This document shows positions 17,083 to 26,719 of a stretch of 64,000 nt of DNA, piece after piece. Both the position numbers and the translations under genes were made by a program. Each line of letters begins with the position of its first letter. The first letter of the stretch is position 1. The DNA is taken from positions 107,112 to 171,111 of the forward strand of contig JAIHAR010000001.1 in assembly GCA_020054865.1 (NCBI GenBank), in the 5' to 3' direction. The DNA is from Deferribacteraceae bacterium. GTDB lineage: Bacteria; Chrysiogenota; Deferribacteres; Deferribacterales; Deferrivibrionaceae. The notes below the pieces were generated by a model that saw nothing but the letters and a program-made list of their open reading frames with translations, ran no database searches and was not told the DNA's origin.

Positions 17083-18619
17083 AAGAGCTCTAATAAGCCT
17101 GTCGGACAAAACGGGTATTGTAGAGTTTGCAAGCAAGCTTAATAAGTTAGGAGTTGAAATTATTTCGACAGGAGGAACAGCCAAGCTGTTAAAGGAGTAT
17201 AAAATCAACATAGTGGAAATTTCTGAATTCACCGGATTTCCGGAAATCCTTGACGGCAGAGTTAAAACTTTAAACCCTAAAGTACATGCCGGAATTTTGA
17301 ACATAAGAGATAATGAAGCCCATCAAAAGACTATGAAAGAACTCGGGCTTGTTGATATTGATATGGTGGTTGTAAACCTTTACCCTTTTGAAAAAACCAT
17401 TTCCAATAAAGATGTAAAGCTTGATGAAGCAATTGAGAATATAGACATTGGCGGCCCTACAATGATAAGAAGTGCTGCCAAAAATTTTAAATTTGTTTCT
17501 GTTATAGTTGATAATAATGATTTTGGAAAAATAGAAAAAGAGCTTGAGGAAAAAGGTGGCATAACTTATGAAACAAGAATAGACCTTGCAAGGAAGGCTT
17601 TTACTCATACTGCAGTTTATGACAGTATTATCTCAAACTATTTCAATCAAATACTCAACATCAAATTTCCGGAAGAAATAGCAATAGCTGCCAGAAAAAA
17701 ACAGGGTATGAGATATGGAGAAAATCCTCATCAGGAAGCAGCATTTTATACTCAGCCAAATATCAAAGAACCAAGTGTTTCCACAGGCAAACAGTTGCAA
17801 GGGAAAGAACTGTCATTTAATAACATCATAGATATAAACGCTGCGGTAGAAATTGTTAAAGAATTTAAAGAACCCGTGGTAACAATAATAAAGCACACAA
17901 ATCCTTGTGGGACAGCCATTGGGGAAAACAATCTGGATGCATACTTAAAGGCGCTTGAATGCGACCCCGTAAGTGCATTTGGGGGTATAGTTGGAACAAA
18001 CAGGGAAATTGGAAAAGAATTGGCTGAAAAACTGGCAGAAATTTTCCTGGAAGTGGTAATTGCGCCAAAATTCGATAATGAAGCACTTGAAATATTGTCT
18101 GCCAAAAAAAATCTAAGACTCATTGAGATAGAAAATCTTGACAATTTTATCAGAGATGAAGAGCTTGATATTAAAAAAGTTACTGGCGGAATGCTTCTTG
18201 CTGACCGCGACCTGCATGTATTTGAAGACGTCAGAACACTTGAAGTACCTACAAAAAGAAAACCCACTGAAGATGAATATAAGGCTCTAAATTTTGCATG
18301 GAAAGTTGCAAAACACGTAAAATCAAATGCAATAGTTTATGCTAAAAATGACAGAACAATTGGTGTTGGTGCTGGCCAGATGAGTCGTGTGGATTCATCA
18401 AAAATTGCCGCAGACAAAGCAAGAAGCCCTCTTAAGGGGTGTGTAATGGCAAGTGATGCATTCTTCCCTTTCAGAGACAGTGTTGATGAGGCAGCTTCAA
18501 GAGGCATAACTGCTATTATTCAGCCTGGTGGTTCAATCAGAGATAAAGAGGTGATTCAGGCCTGTGACGAGCACAACATAGCAATGGTTTTTACAGGCAT
18601 AAGGCATTTTAAACATTAA
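17066..18619 (+). CDS. purH: Bifunctional AICAR transformylase / IMP cyclohydrolase
   Basis: A 517-residue enzyme for the last two steps to IMP. The N-terminal MGS-like cyclohydrolase domain begins RALISLSDKTGIVEFA and includes STGGTAKLL; the C-terminal transformylase contains the Lys-His motif in IIKHTNPCGTAIG and GMRYGENPHQEAAFY. The ATG at 17066, with SD AGGGGG, lies inside the 3' end of lspA. It heads a purH-purD-purE run with gaps of 14 and 0 bp. Confidence 0.98.
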   Translation: MLIKPKRALISLSDKTGIVEFASKLNKLGVEIISTGGTAKLLKEYKINIVEISEFTGFPEILDGRVKTLNPKVHAGILNIRDNEAHQKTMKELGLVDIDMVVVNLYPFEKTISNKDVKLDEAIENIDIGGPTMIRSAAKNFKFVSVIVDNNDFGKIEKELEEKGGITYETRIDLARKAFTHTAVYDSIISNYFNQILNIKFPEEIAIAARKKQGMRYGENPHQEAAFYTQPNIKEPSVSTGKQLQGKELSFNNIIDINAAVEIVKEFKEPVVTIIKHTNPCGTAIGENNLDAYLKALECDPVSAFGGIVGTNREIGKELAEKLAEIFLEVVIAPKFDNEALEILSAKKNLRLIEIENLDNFIRDEELDIKKVTGGMLLADRDLHVFEDVRTLEVPTKRKPTEDEYKALNFAWKVAKHVKSNAIVYAKNDRTIGVGAGQMSRVDSSKIAADKARSPLKGCVMASDAFFPFRDSVDEAASRGITAIIQPGGSIRDKEVIQACDEHNIAMVFTGIRHFKH

Positions 18620-18633
18620 TAAAGGGGAAATAT

Positions 18634-19914
18634 ATGAATATATTACTCATAGGCTCAGGCGGAAGGGAACATGCAATAGCATGGAAGCTTGCTCAAAACG
18701 AGAGTATCCAGACAATTTTCTGTGCTCCTGGAAATGGCGGGACCAAACACGAAATAAAGTGCAAAAATACTGAAATTAAACCTGATGACTTTGATGCACT
18801 CATCAAATTTGCAAAAGAAAACAATATCTACATGACTGTTGTTGGCCCAGAAGACCCTCTTGCACTTGGAATTGTTGACAGATTTGAAAATGAAGGCCTT
18901 AAAATATTTGGTCCACGCAAAGATGCGGCAAAAATAGAGGCAAGCAAAGCGTTTTGCAAGGAGATTATGGTAGCAGCAGGTATCCCAACAGCTTTTTACA
19001 GTGAATTTACTGATTTTGAAGAAGCTAAAAAATATGTTTTAGAAAAAGGGGCTCCTATTGTCGTAAAAGCTGATGGCCTGGCTGCTGGTAAAGGGGTAAC
19101 TGTAGCCTCAACTATTGATGAATCAATAAAAGCTCTTGAAGAAATTTTTATTGATAAAGTATTTGGAGATGCTGGCAACAGGGTTGTCATTGAAGAATTT
19201 TTAAAAGGTGAAGAGGCTTCATTTTTGGCTTTTACTGATGGAAAAACTGTTATTCCAATGGTTTCAAGCCAGGATCACAAACCTGTTTTTGACGATGACA
19301 AAGGACCAAATACCGGCGGAATGGGGGCATATTCACCTGCACCAATTATGACGGAAAAACTTTATAATTTTGCCCTAAACAAGATTGCATACCCTCTGGT
19401 AAAAGAACTCAAAAAACGAAATATCACATATAAAGGGATTATATATGCAGGACTTATGATTGATGGTGACAATGTAAAGGTTTTGGAATTTAATTGCAGG
19501 TTTGGAGACCCTGAGACTCAGCCAATTTTGATGAGACTTGAGTCAGACCTTCTTGAAATATTTGACGCCTGCATAAATCAAACATTGGATAAGGTTAATA
19601 TAAAATGGTATAATGAGCCGACAGTATGTGTCGTAATAGCTTCCGGCGGATATCCCAAAAGTTATAAAAAAGGATATGAAATTACTGGAATTACTGAAGC
19701 AGAGAAGCTCGGCAATGTAAAAGTATTTCATGCCGGGACCAAATTTGAAGGTGATAAACTTGTCACTAATGGCGGAAGAGTTTTGGCGGTAACTGCAAGA
19801 GGGGAAGAATTAAAGAGTACCATCAAGCTTGCCTACTCTTCAGTGGAAAAAATATATTTCAAAGATATGCACTTTAGAAAAGATATAGCACAAAAGGCAT
19901 TAAGGAGGCTTTAA
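18634..19914 (+). CDS. purD: Phosphoribosylamine-glycine ligase (GAR synthetase)
   Basis: A 426-residue ATP-grasp ligase that joins glycine to phosphoribosylamine, the product of the PurF encoded 11 kb away. It starts MNILLIGSGGREHAIAWKLA, with the ATP-grasp segments VVKADGLAAGKGVTVA (about residues 145-160) and CRFGDPETQPILMRLESDL. Length is normal. It lies between purH and purE; its TAA stop directly abuts the purE ATG. Confidence 0.98.
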   Translation: MNILLIGSGGREHAIAWKLAQNESIQTIFCAPGNGGTKHEIKCKNTEIKPDDFDALIKFAKENNIYMTVVGPEDPLALGIVDRFENEGLKIFGPRKDAAKIEASKAFCKEIMVAAGIPTAFYSEFTDFEEAKKYVLEKGAPIVVKADGLAAGKGVTVASTIDESIKALEEIFIDKVFGDAGNRVVIEEFLKGEEASFLAFTDGKTVIPMVSSQDHKPVFDDDKGPNTGGMGAYSPAPIMTEKLYNFALNKIAYPLVKELKKRNITYKGIIYAGLMIDGDNVKVLEFNCRFGDPETQPILMRLESDLLEIFDACINQTLDKVNIKWYNEPTVCVVIASGGYPKSYKKGYEITGITEAEKLGNVKVFHAGTKFEGDKLVTNGGRVLAVTARGEELKSTIKLAYSSVEKIYFKDMHFRKDIAQKALRRL

Positions 19915-20424
19915 ATGGCAAAAGTAGGAATTATAATGGGCAGCAAATCTGACTTTGGTATTGCTGAAAATGTAATAACTGTTTTGGAGGAATTTGGTGT
20001 AGATTACGAAGTAATTGTATCAAGTGCACACAGGACACCGGAGAGAACTTCTGAATGGGCAAGAAATGCCGAAAAAAATGGCATAGAAGCAATAATTGCA
20101 ATTGCAGGAGCTGCAGCACATTTGGCAGGTGTGGTGGCAAGTGAATCCAATCTTCCAACAATAGCAGTACCGGTTGCAGCCACTTCACTGGCTGGATTCG
20201 ACGCCCTTTTATCAATGGTGCAGATGCCAGGCGGAATCCCTGTTGCAACAATGGCTATCGGCAACGCAGGCGCAAAAAATGCCGGCATTTTTGCATGTCA
20301 GATTCTGGCTGTAAAATATCCTGAAATAAATGAAAGACTAAAAAAATACAGACAATCAATCAAGGATAAAGTTTATAGGGATAACGAAGAAGTTCAGGAA
20401 ATTCTTAAAAATAAGAGGCAATAA
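19915..20424 (+). CDS. purE: N5-carboxyaminoimidazole ribonucleotide mutase
   Basis: A 169-residue class I PurE that converts N5-CAIR to CAIR. Motifs GSKSDFG near the N-terminus and SSAHRTPERT (about residues 36-45, with the catalytic His) and AGAAAHLAGVVAS are intact. Class I PurE needs PurK, which is not in this window. It follows purD without a gap and precedes a TsaC-like gene by 3 bp. Confidence 0.97.
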   Translation: MAKVGIIMGSKSDFGIAENVITVLEEFGVDYEVIVSSAHRTPERTSEWARNAEKNGIEAIIAIAGAAAHLAGVVASESNLPTIAVPVAATSLAGFDALLSMVQMPGGIPVATMAIGNAGAKNAGIFACQILAVKYPEINERLKKYRQSIKDKVYRDNEEVQEILKNKRQ

Positions 20425-20427
20425 TCT

Positions 20428-21024
20428 TTGCTAATATTAAAATCAAACAAAGAAAATTTTATAAATATTTTTTCACAGGCTCATAAAAAAAATGAGCCTG
20501 TCATTTTTCCTACCGACACAATCTATGGAATCGGTGCTTTTTTTAACGATGAAAAGGCCAACAATAAAATATTTGAACTTAAAAATAGGGACTACTCAAA
20601 ACCTTTCCCCGTTTTAATTTCAAATATCAATCAATTGTCATATTTAAAGGCTGATTTATCTGATGCCCAGTTAAAAGTTTTGAATAAATTCTGGCCAGGA
20701 AAATTTACTTTTATCTTGAATACAAATTTAAACTATAAATATTGTGTTTTGGAAGCAAAAATAGCCGTAAGATTGGTTTCAAACTTACCGGTAGCAGATA
20801 TGATAGATTATTTTGATAAACCAGTAACTGCTACAAGTGCTAACTTTTCAGGTCAGGAATACGACCCATCAATTAAGAATATAATTAAAAATTTTTCCAA
20901 TAAGGTAAATTATTATATTTATCAGGGCACAGATAATAAAAATCCATCCAGTATTATAGATTTGACAATTCCAGGCTATAGGATTATAAGAAATTCCCAT
21001 AATATCAAATTAGAAGATTTATAA
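20428..21024 (+). CDS. tsaC: Sua5/YciO/YrdC family protein (TsaC-like, tRNA t6A synthesis)
   Basis: A 198-residue YrdC-fold protein; TsaC makes threonylcarbamoyl-AMP for t6A at position 37 of ANN-decoding tRNAs. Family motifs are PTDTIYGIGAF, the Lys-Pro segment RDYSKPFPVLIS, WPGKFTFIL and VTATSANFSGQ near the C-terminus. The start is a TTG (20428-20430) with SD AGAGG. It could instead be a YciO/YwlC relative, but TsaD at 51592 shows the pathway exists. A strong hairpin lies inside its first 25 codons. Confidence 0.82.
   Translation: MLILKSNKENFINIFSQAHKKNEPVIFPTDTIYGIGAFFNDEKANNKIFELKNRDYSKPFPVLISNINQLSYLKADLSDAQLKVLNKFWPGKFTFILNTNLNYKYCVLEAKIAVRLVSNLPVADMIDYFDKPVTATSANFSGQEYDPSIKNIIKNFSNKVNYYIYQGTDNKNPSSIIDLTIPGYRIIRNSHNIKLEDL
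20475..20508 (+). terminator. Terminator-like hairpin inside the start of the TsaC-like gene
   Basis: Perfect 10-bp arms ACAGGCTCAT (20475-20484) and ATGAGCCTGT (20492-20501) enclose seven A, followed after CA by five T (20104-20108 of the decamer run, i.e. 20104 replaced by window bases 20504-20508). It lies 45 bases into the coding sequence, so it may attenuate transcription leaving the purH-D-E genes. It could also be chance, because the sequence is coding. Confidence 0.45.
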
Positions 21025-21043
21025 AAATTAAATGGGACTGCTT

Positions 21044-21961
21044 ATGAGTAAAATACTTTATTTCGCTTTTCTAACACTATCATTAATGCCTTTTGTAAAG
21101 TCGCATCATGCGTTGTTATTGGGTCTTATTTTAGGTATCTTTTTTGAAAATCCATTCCCCAAACAGTCAGCAAAAATTAGCAAACAGCTGCTTAAACTTG
21201 CTGTTGTAGGGCTTGGATTTGGAGTGCCACTTTATAAAGTCGTTGAAGTGGGTAAAAATTCTATTCTCTTCACTTTTTTAGGTATAATTTTTGTTATTTT
21301 TACAGGCTATATATTAGGCAAATATATAAAAATAGAGCCTAATGCAAACAAATTGATAAGTTTCGGTACAGCAATCTGCGGAGGAAGTGCAATTGCTGCA
21401 TTAAGTCCTGTTATTAATGCTGATGAAAAAGATATTGCAGTATCACTTGGTGTGGTATTCAGTCTAAATGCCTTAGGACTTTTAATATTTCCGTTTTTTG
21501 GCCACCTTTTGGAAATGAGTCAACATGCTTTTGGAGTATGGGCTGCTCTGGCAATTCATGATACAAGTAGTGTTGTCGGAGCAACATCGGTTTACGGCAA
21601 TGAAGCGCTTATGGTAGGCACAACAGTAAAACTAAGCAGAGCGTTATGGATTGCTCCTTTTGTAATATTCTTCAGTATTAAAAACAGAAAAGGTGGCAAA
21701 ATAAATCTTCCATATTTTATACTGTTTTTTATCTTAGCTGCTTTTATCAATTCCTACTTTAAATCTTTTTCAGATGTTTGGCATATTATTTACTTAACAG
21801 CCAAACAGATGTTGGTGGTGACACTTTTTTTAATAGGGACAGGCATCTCCCGAGAAACTTTAAAAAAGGTAGGACTAAAGCCGATAATTTTCGGAATAGC
21901 CCTATGGATTATTGTAGGTATTTCAAGTTATTTTGCAGTAACCGTATTTAATTTCATTTAG
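21044..21961 (+). CDS. YeiH-family (UPF0324) putative membrane transporter
   Basis: A 305-residue integral membrane protein with about ten hydrophobic segments. The core matches the YeiH/UPF0324 (putative sulfate exporter) family: [18 protein letters not shown] (about residues 105-122) and [16 protein letters not shown], then [15 protein letters not shown] chose the ATG at 21044 because it has a GGGA SD; another ATG at 21032 would add MGLL. The gene is convergent with the radical SAM gene and their ends overlap by 4 bp. The transported substrate is unproven for the family. Confidence 0.85.
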   Translation: MSKILYFAFLTLSLMPFVKSHHALLLGLILGIFFENPFPKQSAKISKQLLKLAVVGLGFGVPLYKVVEVGKNSILFTFLGIIFVIFTGYILGKYIKIEPNANKLISFGTAICGGSAIAALSPVINADEKDIAVSLGVVFSLNALGLLIFPFFGHLLEMSQHAFGVWAALAIHDTSSVVGATSVYGNEALMVGTTVKLSRALWIAPFVIFFSIKNRKGGKINLPYFILFFILAAFINSYFKSFSDVWHIIYLTAKQMLVVTLFLIGTGISRETLKKVGLKPIIFGIALWIIVGISSYFAVTVFNFI

Positions 21962-23034
21962 CATTTATAATTTGCAGGAATGTAGTCGCAAAATGGCTCT
22001 TCAGCCATATATGACCCTGTAACAGCATATGCCCTGGCTCTACACCCGCCACACACACCTAAGTGTTTGCATACACCGCACTTGCCTTCATAATCTTTAA
22101 AACTTCTCAAATCATTAAATAGTTTTGAGCTTTCCCATATATCTTTCAGGCTTTGTTCAAACACATTACCGGCCGGCATTGGAAAATATGAACAAGGCAA
22201 CACATCCCCATCAGAGTTTACAAAGCAGATAGACTGGGCAGCAATACAGCCTTTTCCGCCACCGGTAGAAAATGTCAAGCTCCTTCTCGTTTTGTCAGTC
22301 CCATCCTCTTTGCTTCTTTCATGCCAGATTCTATAATATTGAGGTGCACAGGTTGGTCTGACAAGAATCTCCTCTTCACCTTTTTCCATTTCATAGTGCC
22401 AATTTAAAATATCCTCATAATCCTCTTTACTAACAAGCTCTTTCATTATTTCTTCCCCTCTTCCGGTCGGCACAATCAAAAACATATACCAGGCAGTAGC
22501 ACCAAGCTTCTTTGCAAGTTTATACGTATTTTGGATATCATGCTGATTTCTCTTTGTAAAAGATGAGTTTATAATAAATTTTATACCGTGCTTATTAAAA
22601 TATTCAGAAGCCTTCAACACACCTTCAAATGCACCTTTTTGCCCTCTAAAATCATCATGAATTTCAGCCGTTGACCCATCAAGACTCAAAGAAACTATTT
22701 TGATTCCGCTACTCTTAATTTTTTCGCAAACTTCATCATTTACCAGCACACCATTTGTAGCCATGCACATTCTAAAACCTTTATCAGTTCCATATTTGGC
22801 AATATCAAATACGTCCTTTCTCAAAAGTGGTTCGCCCCCGGAAAGCACTATAACAGGGGATGCAAAAGTGGAAATATCATCAAGAAGTGCTTTGCACTTT
22901 TCTAATGTAAATTTCCCTTCGGCAGAATGTATGTCTGAAGAGGAACGGCAATGCACACAATTTAAATTGCATTTTGCAGTTATTTCCCATGCCATCCATT
23001 TTAAAGTCCAATCTTTATTCATTTGATTCTCCAT
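21958..23034 (-). CDS. Radical SAM/SPASM protein, AhbD/NirJ-like
   Basis: A 358-residue radical SAM enzyme. The [4Fe-4S]-SAM motif is CNLNCVHC (about residues 18-25), followed by [12 protein letters not shown]. The C-terminal SPASM region has cysteines in [27 protein letters not shown] and [19 protein letters not shown], binding one or two more clusters. This arrangement, including CAPQYYR and [12 protein letters not shown], closely resembles AhbD (decarboxylates Fe-coproporphyrin III to heme) and its relatives AhbC and NirJ. I cannot separate these with certainty. It overlaps the upstream TtcA-like gene by 20 bp. Confidence 0.75.
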   Translation of the reverse strand: MENQMNKDWTLKWMAWEITAKCNLNCVHCRSSSDIHSAEGKFTLEKCKALLDDISTFASPVIVLSGGEPLLRKDVFDIAKYGTDKGFRMCMATNGVLVNDEVCEKIKSSGIKIVSLSLDGSTAEIHDDFRGQKGAFEGVLKASEYFNKHGIKFIINSSFTKRNQHDIQNTYKLAKKLGATAWYMFLIVPTGRGEEIMKELVSKEDYEDILNWHYEMEKGEEEILVRPTCAPQYYRIWHERSKEDGTDKTRRSLTFSTGGGKGCIAAQSICFVNSDGDVLPCSYFPMPAGNVFEQSLKDIWESSKLFNDLRSFKDYEGKCGVCKHLGVCGGCRARAYAVTGSYMAEEPFCDYIPANYKC

Positions 23035-23680
23035 AAAAATTATTTTCTTCTATCAAATCCATAATATTATTGTAGAGATTATAGTTTTTATTCAGTTTGT
23101 CAATAGTTTCTCGAAAACCACTTCTTAAATTACTTTGAAAAGTACACTTATTTTCAATATCATATAGATTATTTTTCCTTGCATAAGTTTCAATATATTT
23201 TCTATCGCAAAATGCAAAAGGTCTTAAAAAATTGTACTTGCCAAAATACGTTCTTTTTAGAGGCATACTTTCAAGTCTTTTGTGGTAAATTTGATTGTAT
23301 AAAAAATTTTCTACAAAATCACTTTTATTATGTCCAAGAAGTATGTTGGTAATATTGCTTTTTTCAGCATATTCAAGCAATGCCCTTTTTCTTATTCTGC
23401 TGCACAAACTGCAGTTTACGGGGAATTTTATACTATCGTTGATTTCAAGCTCCACTACGCCAGTAGATTCAAGACGTTTGATACCCTCAGCAAAAACAGG
23501 GACATGACATGCGATTGTCCTGGCTTTTATTTTCATATCAGATTTATACCTTTTAATGACATCCAGGAGCACCTGGCTATCAAGGCCACCTGAAAATGCT
23601 ACGATACAATCATCTTTTAAAAAACTATGAATCTTCTCAAATTTTATTACCGCACCGATTATCTTTTCATAAACCTTCAT
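23015..23680 (-). CDS. TtcA-like tRNA-thiolation ATP pyrophosphatase
   Basis: A 221-residue PP-loop protein. The adenylating motif [10 protein letters not shown] lies at about residues 31-40. [19 protein letters not shown] supplies a CxxC in the position of the TtcA Fe-S cysteines, and [19 protein letters not shown] followed by SMPLKR matches the TtcA pattern. TtcA makes 2-thiocytidine at tRNA position 32 using an Fe-S cluster. The third TtcA cysteine region is less clear (CTFQSN). The protein is short for TtcA (about 250-310), so the substrate could differ. It overlaps archease upstream (4 bp) and the radical SAM gene downstream (20 bp). Confidence 0.75.
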   Translation of the reverse strand: MKVYEKIIGAVIKFEKIHSFLKDDCIVAFSGGLDSQVLLDVIKRYKSDMKIKARTIACHVPVFAEGIKRLESTGVVELEINDSIKFPVNCSLCSRIRKRALLEYAEKSNITNILLGHNKSDFVENFLYNQIYHKRLESMPLKRTYFGKYNFLRPFAFCDRKYIETYARKNNLYDIENKCTFQSNLRSGFRETIDKLNKNYNLYNNIMDLIEENNFYGESNE

Positions 23681-24087
23681 ATGTCAAATATCACAAATGC
23701 ATTCCAATTTCCTTCTTTATTTTTCACAAAAAAATTGTGCTTTGTAACGGCCTTCACTTCAATTTGCAAAATATCATCAGCTAAAATTATTTTCAAAGAA
23801 ACTTTATATGAGCCATCCTTTTTTTCAACTTTATCAACTTTTAAAATACAGCTTTTTGTATAAAGATAAAAAATAGCCTCATCAAGAATTTCGAAAACCA
23901 GCTCTTCAACAGTCTTAAACTGAAAAGAGATTATCCCCACTTCATTTTTGACATCAGGCATTTTGTCAAAACATATAAAATAAAGTCCTTGAAGACAATT
24001 TTCCAAAAGCTCTTTTTCATTGGTTCCAAAAGCCTCAATACCTACATCAGCAGTAGTTGGCACAATCCTATATTTATCAGGCATCAA
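23677..24087 (-). CDS. Archease family protein
   Basis: A 136-residue protein with the archease pattern: TTADVGIEAFGTNEKELLENC near the N-terminus (the Asp that helps bind metal), a central ELVFEILDEAIFYLY, then VKAVTKHNFFV and a C-terminal VIFDI. Archease stimulates RtcB RNA ligase by promoting its guanylylation. No rtcB is in this window; instead archease overlaps a TtcA-like gene and the tonB-like gene by 4 bp each, so it may serve an RtcB encoded elsewhere or a tRNA-modification step. The stop and start overlaps indicate one transcript. Confidence 0.88.
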   Translation of the reverse strand: MMPDKYRIVPTTADVGIEAFGTNEKELLENCLQGLYFICFDKMPDVKNEVGIISFQFKTVEELVFEILDEAIFYLYTKSCILKVDKVEKKDGSYKVSLKIILADDILQIEVKAVTKHNFFVKNKEGNWNAFVIFDI

Positions 24088-24971
24088 TATATACCTATAA
24101 ACCCAAGTTTGTAACTAAAATATCCGTCCACATTAAGCCTCTCTAAACCAAAAGAGTCGCTCAACGGAACCTTGCCCATATTATTCAGCGCATTTACAGC
24201 TGCATTGTCAAGATCAGGATAACCGCTGCTTGATACAATCTGAATATTGGTAATAGTACCATCTTTCAATATGGAAAATTTTATTCTTACAGTTCCTTCT
24301 TCATAATTCATTACTGACCTTGAAGGGTATGTCCATACATTGTATAACCTTCTCTTAAATTTATAAAAATATGAGGCATATTTAAACTTCATAGAATTAA
24401 AATTTACATCGTCCTCCCCTTCTCTGGACGTACTTAAATTATAATTTGCCACATCATTGATAATTTCGCCCGGATTAAGTATATTTTTTATAAGAGACTT
24501 GTTATCAAGAATGCTTATCTGTTTATCATTTGCATTGTTTTCTTCCCTTTTATTTTGCTCATCTTTAAAAATTTTATCATCTTTTTTTTCTGCAATATCC
24601 TTTGATATTTTTTCTTTTATCTCATTTTTATCAATTTTCTTTTCGACATTTTCTTCCTTAACAATTTTATTTTGAGGTTTTTCAGGCAATATATATTTTT
24701 CAGCAGGAGAAGATTTTATTTCCTTTTTTGTATCTGAAAAATCATCTTTTTTGACATCAGTCTTTTTTTTCAAATCAATATCTTTATCGCTTAAAATATC
24801 AGGCTTGTCTTTTTTTTCACTTTGAGTTTCTTTTTTTTCCTTTTTTATTATATCTACATATGTAGGTTTCTCATTTTTAGGCTCTGCTTTTTCAAAATGA
24901 AAAAGATAAAAGAATCCAATATGCACCAAAAACGATAAGATTATAAAAAATATTATTTTTCTGTCTTCCAT
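24084..24971 (-). CDS. tonB: TonB-family energy transducer
   Basis: A 295-residue protein with one N-terminal membrane anchor (about residues 6-25, IIFFIILSFLVHIGFFYLF), a long Lys/Asp/Glu-rich periplasmic linker (about residues 28-180) and a C-terminal TonB domain with IKFSILKDGTITNIQIVSSS and YPDLDNAAVNAL. The linker is Lys/Glu-rich rather than Pro-rich. I chose the ATG at 24969-24971, placing the anchor close to the N-terminus; a TTG at 25002-25004 would add 11 residues. No exbB or exbD is adjacent. It overlaps archease by 4 bp, an unusual partnership. Confidence 0.8.
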   Translation of the reverse strand: MEDRKIIFFIILSFLVHIGFFYLFHFEKAEPKNEKPTYVDIIKKEKKETQSEKKDKPDILSDKDIDLKKKTDVKKDDFSDTKKEIKSSPAEKYILPEKPQNKIVKEENVEKKIDKNEIKEKISKDIAEKKDDKIFKDEQNKREENNANDKQISILDNKSLIKNILNPGEIINDVANYNLSTSREGEDDVNFNSMKFKYASYFYKFKRRLYNVWTYPSRSVMNYEEGTVRIKFSILKDGTITNIQIVSSSGYPDLDNAAVNALNNMGKVPLSDSFGLERLNVDGYFSYKLGFIGIY

Positions 24972-25067
24972 ACAAAGTTTATAATATTCAAAATTTTTAT
25001 ACAAATAAAGGATTTTTAATTTTTTGAAACGTTCAGAAAATAATATTATAAATACTCAATAAAAAAA

Positions 25068-25097
25068 CTTGACATAAATACACTCAAATATTATTAT
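25068..25097 (+). promoter_or_regulatory. Heat-shock promoter with a HAIR-like HspR operator
   Basis: TTGACA (25069-25074), a 17-base spacer and TATTAT (25092-25097) form a good sigma-70 promoter. Overlaid on it is CTTGACA (25068-25074), seven bases and ACTCAAA (25082-25088), close to the HspR operator HAIR, CTTGAGT-N7-ACTCAAG. A further ACTCAA half-site lies at 25054-25059. HspR is encoded two genes downstream, so the operon is probably repressed by its own product. Four of 14 HAIR bases differ or are uncertain at the inner and outer edges. Confidence 0.65.
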
Positions 25098-25128
25098 ATT
25101 GTTAGAATAAAATTTCAGGAGGTGCGAT

Positions 25129-25569
25129 ATGGCAATCGTAAGATGGGACCCATTTAAAGACATCATGTCATTGCAGGAAAGAATCAACAAAATATTTGAC
25201 GAAACTGTTCAAAATGACAGAAAGTCTCAGTATGGTGAATGGTACCCACCAGTAGACATATTTGAAAAAGAGAACGGAATCTCTATTGTAATGGAAATAC
25301 CAGGTGTATCAGAAAATGATATTGACCTTCAGATTACTGATGGAATACTCACAATCAAAGGCGAGAAAAAACTGCCTTATGAAAAAGACAGCGACAATTT
25401 TTACAGACTTGAGAGAAACTTTGGTAAATTTGCAAGATCATTCTCATTGCCAAACACAGTTGATCACAACAAAATTAAAGCAAGTCTCAAGGAAGGGATA
25501 TTGAAGATTGAAATTGGCAAAAAGGATGAGATAAAGCCAAAAGTAATTAAAGTTGAAAAAGAGGACTAA
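25129..25569 (+). CDS. Small heat shock protein, Hsp20 family
   Basis: A 146-residue alpha-crystallin-type chaperone that holds unfolding proteins. The N-terminal MAIVRWDPFKDIMSLQERIN is typical of bacterial class A Hsp20; the alpha-crystallin domain runs from about residue 40 to 135, with DIDLQITDGILTIKGEKK and the end motif LKEGILKIEIGKK. A strong SD (AGGAGG) is eight bases before the ATG. It opens the hsp20-dnaJ-hspR-clpB operon under an HspR-type promoter. Confidence 0.95.
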   Translation: MAIVRWDPFKDIMSLQERINKIFDETVQNDRKSQYGEWYPPVDIFEKENGISIVMEIPGVSENDIDLQITDGILTIKGEKKLPYEKDSDNFYRLERNFGKFARSFSLPNTVDHNKIKASLKEGILKIEIGKKDEIKPKVIKVEKED

Positions 25570-25592
25570 TATAACAAATAAGTGGTGATTCT

Positions 25593-26705
25593 ATGACAAA
25601 ACAGAACTATTATGAAATACTTGGAATAAACAAAAATGCGACTCAGGATGAAATAAAAAAAGCTTACAGAAAGCTTGCACGCAAGTACCATCCTGACATA
25701 AACCCTAACAACAAGGAAGCTGAAGAAAAGTTTAAGTTGGTTTCGGAAGCTTACGCTGTTTTGTCAGACCCAGAAAAAAGAAAGCAGTATGACACATTGG
25801 GGCATGATGCCTTTACATCCGGTGGTCAGGGATATGATTTTTCAAACATGAATTTTGAAGATTTGAGAAACTTCAAATCCCATGGTTTTGACATATTCGG
25901 AGATATTTTTGATGAGCTTTTTGGAGGCAGAAGAGGTAAAAAACACTCCTCTTCTGCTGCTCAAAATGGTGAAGATATCTACTATACAATAAACATACCT
26001 TTCAGGGATGTAATTTACGGCAACACGTATGAACTCAACATAGCAAGAAAAGTCACCTGTAGCAAATGCCTTGGCAAAGGTGGAAGCAAAACAGTTTGCC
26101 CTACCTGTAATGGTACGGGGGTTTCAGGGCAAAGGTCAGGATTTATCAATATGATGTCCACATGCAGATCATGCGGTGGTAGCGGAGAAGCTTTTACATC
26201 AGTTTGTTCAGGTTGTGGCGGTTCCGGATTTGTTACTGCAAAAGAAAAACTAAAAGTAAAAATCCCTGCCGGGGTAGACAATAATTCAAAAATCAGAATT
26301 TCCGGTAAAGGAAACGACGGAAAAAATGGCGGGAAACCTGGAGATTTATATATAATTACAAATGTAAGCCCTCATAAATTGTACAAAAGACAGGGGAATA
26401 ACCTGTATATAGACGTGGAAGTTGATATGTTTGAGGCATCACTTGGAGAAAAGATAACTATCCCAACCCCTTATGGAGCGGTAAATATAAATATCCCTGC
26501 AGGGACACAGCCAAATCAGCAACTTAGAATCAGAGGAAAAGGTGTACCAATAATAAATGGGAGCTCAAAAGGTGACCTTTATGTAAACATAATCGTCAAG
26601 GTCCCACAGGTAGCAATCGAACAGGATAGGCAAACACTTAAAGAAATAAAAAAGAGATACAGCATTGCTGACAGAAAACACTTGTTAGAAAAAGGACAAT
26701 TATAA
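25593..26705 (+). CDS. dnaJ: Chaperone DnaJ (type I, with zinc fingers)
   Basis: A 370-residue Hsp40 co-chaperone of DnaK. The J domain (residues about 5-70) has the HPD motif in [10 protein letters not shown] Gly/Phe-rich linker ([12 protein letters not shown]) follows, then four CxxCxGxG zinc-finger repeats: [24 protein letters not shown] and CSGCGGSG. The C-terminal substrate-binding domains are complete. No dnaK or grpE is in this window; the operon pairs it with HspR and ClpB, as in several HspR systems. Confidence 0.93.
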   Translation: MTKQNYYEILGINKNATQDEIKKAYRKLARKYHPDINPNNKEAEEKFKLVSEAYAVLSDPEKRKQYDTLGHDAFTSGGQGYDFSNMNFEDLRNFKSHGFDIFGDIFDELFGGRRGKKHSSSAAQNGEDIYYTINIPFRDVIYGNTYELNIARKVTCSKCLGKGGSKTVCPTCNGTGVSGQRSGFINMMSTCRSCGGSGEAFTSVCSGCGGSGFVTAKEKLKVKIPAGVDNNSKIRISGKGNDGKNGGKPGDLYIITNVSPHKLYKRQGNNLYIDVEVDMFEASLGEKITIPTPYGAVNINIPAGTQPNQQLRIRGKGVPIINGSSKGDLYVNIIVKVPQVAIEQDRQTLKEIKKRYSIADRKHLLEKGQL

Positions 26706-26719
26706 ATCCGGGGTGACTT

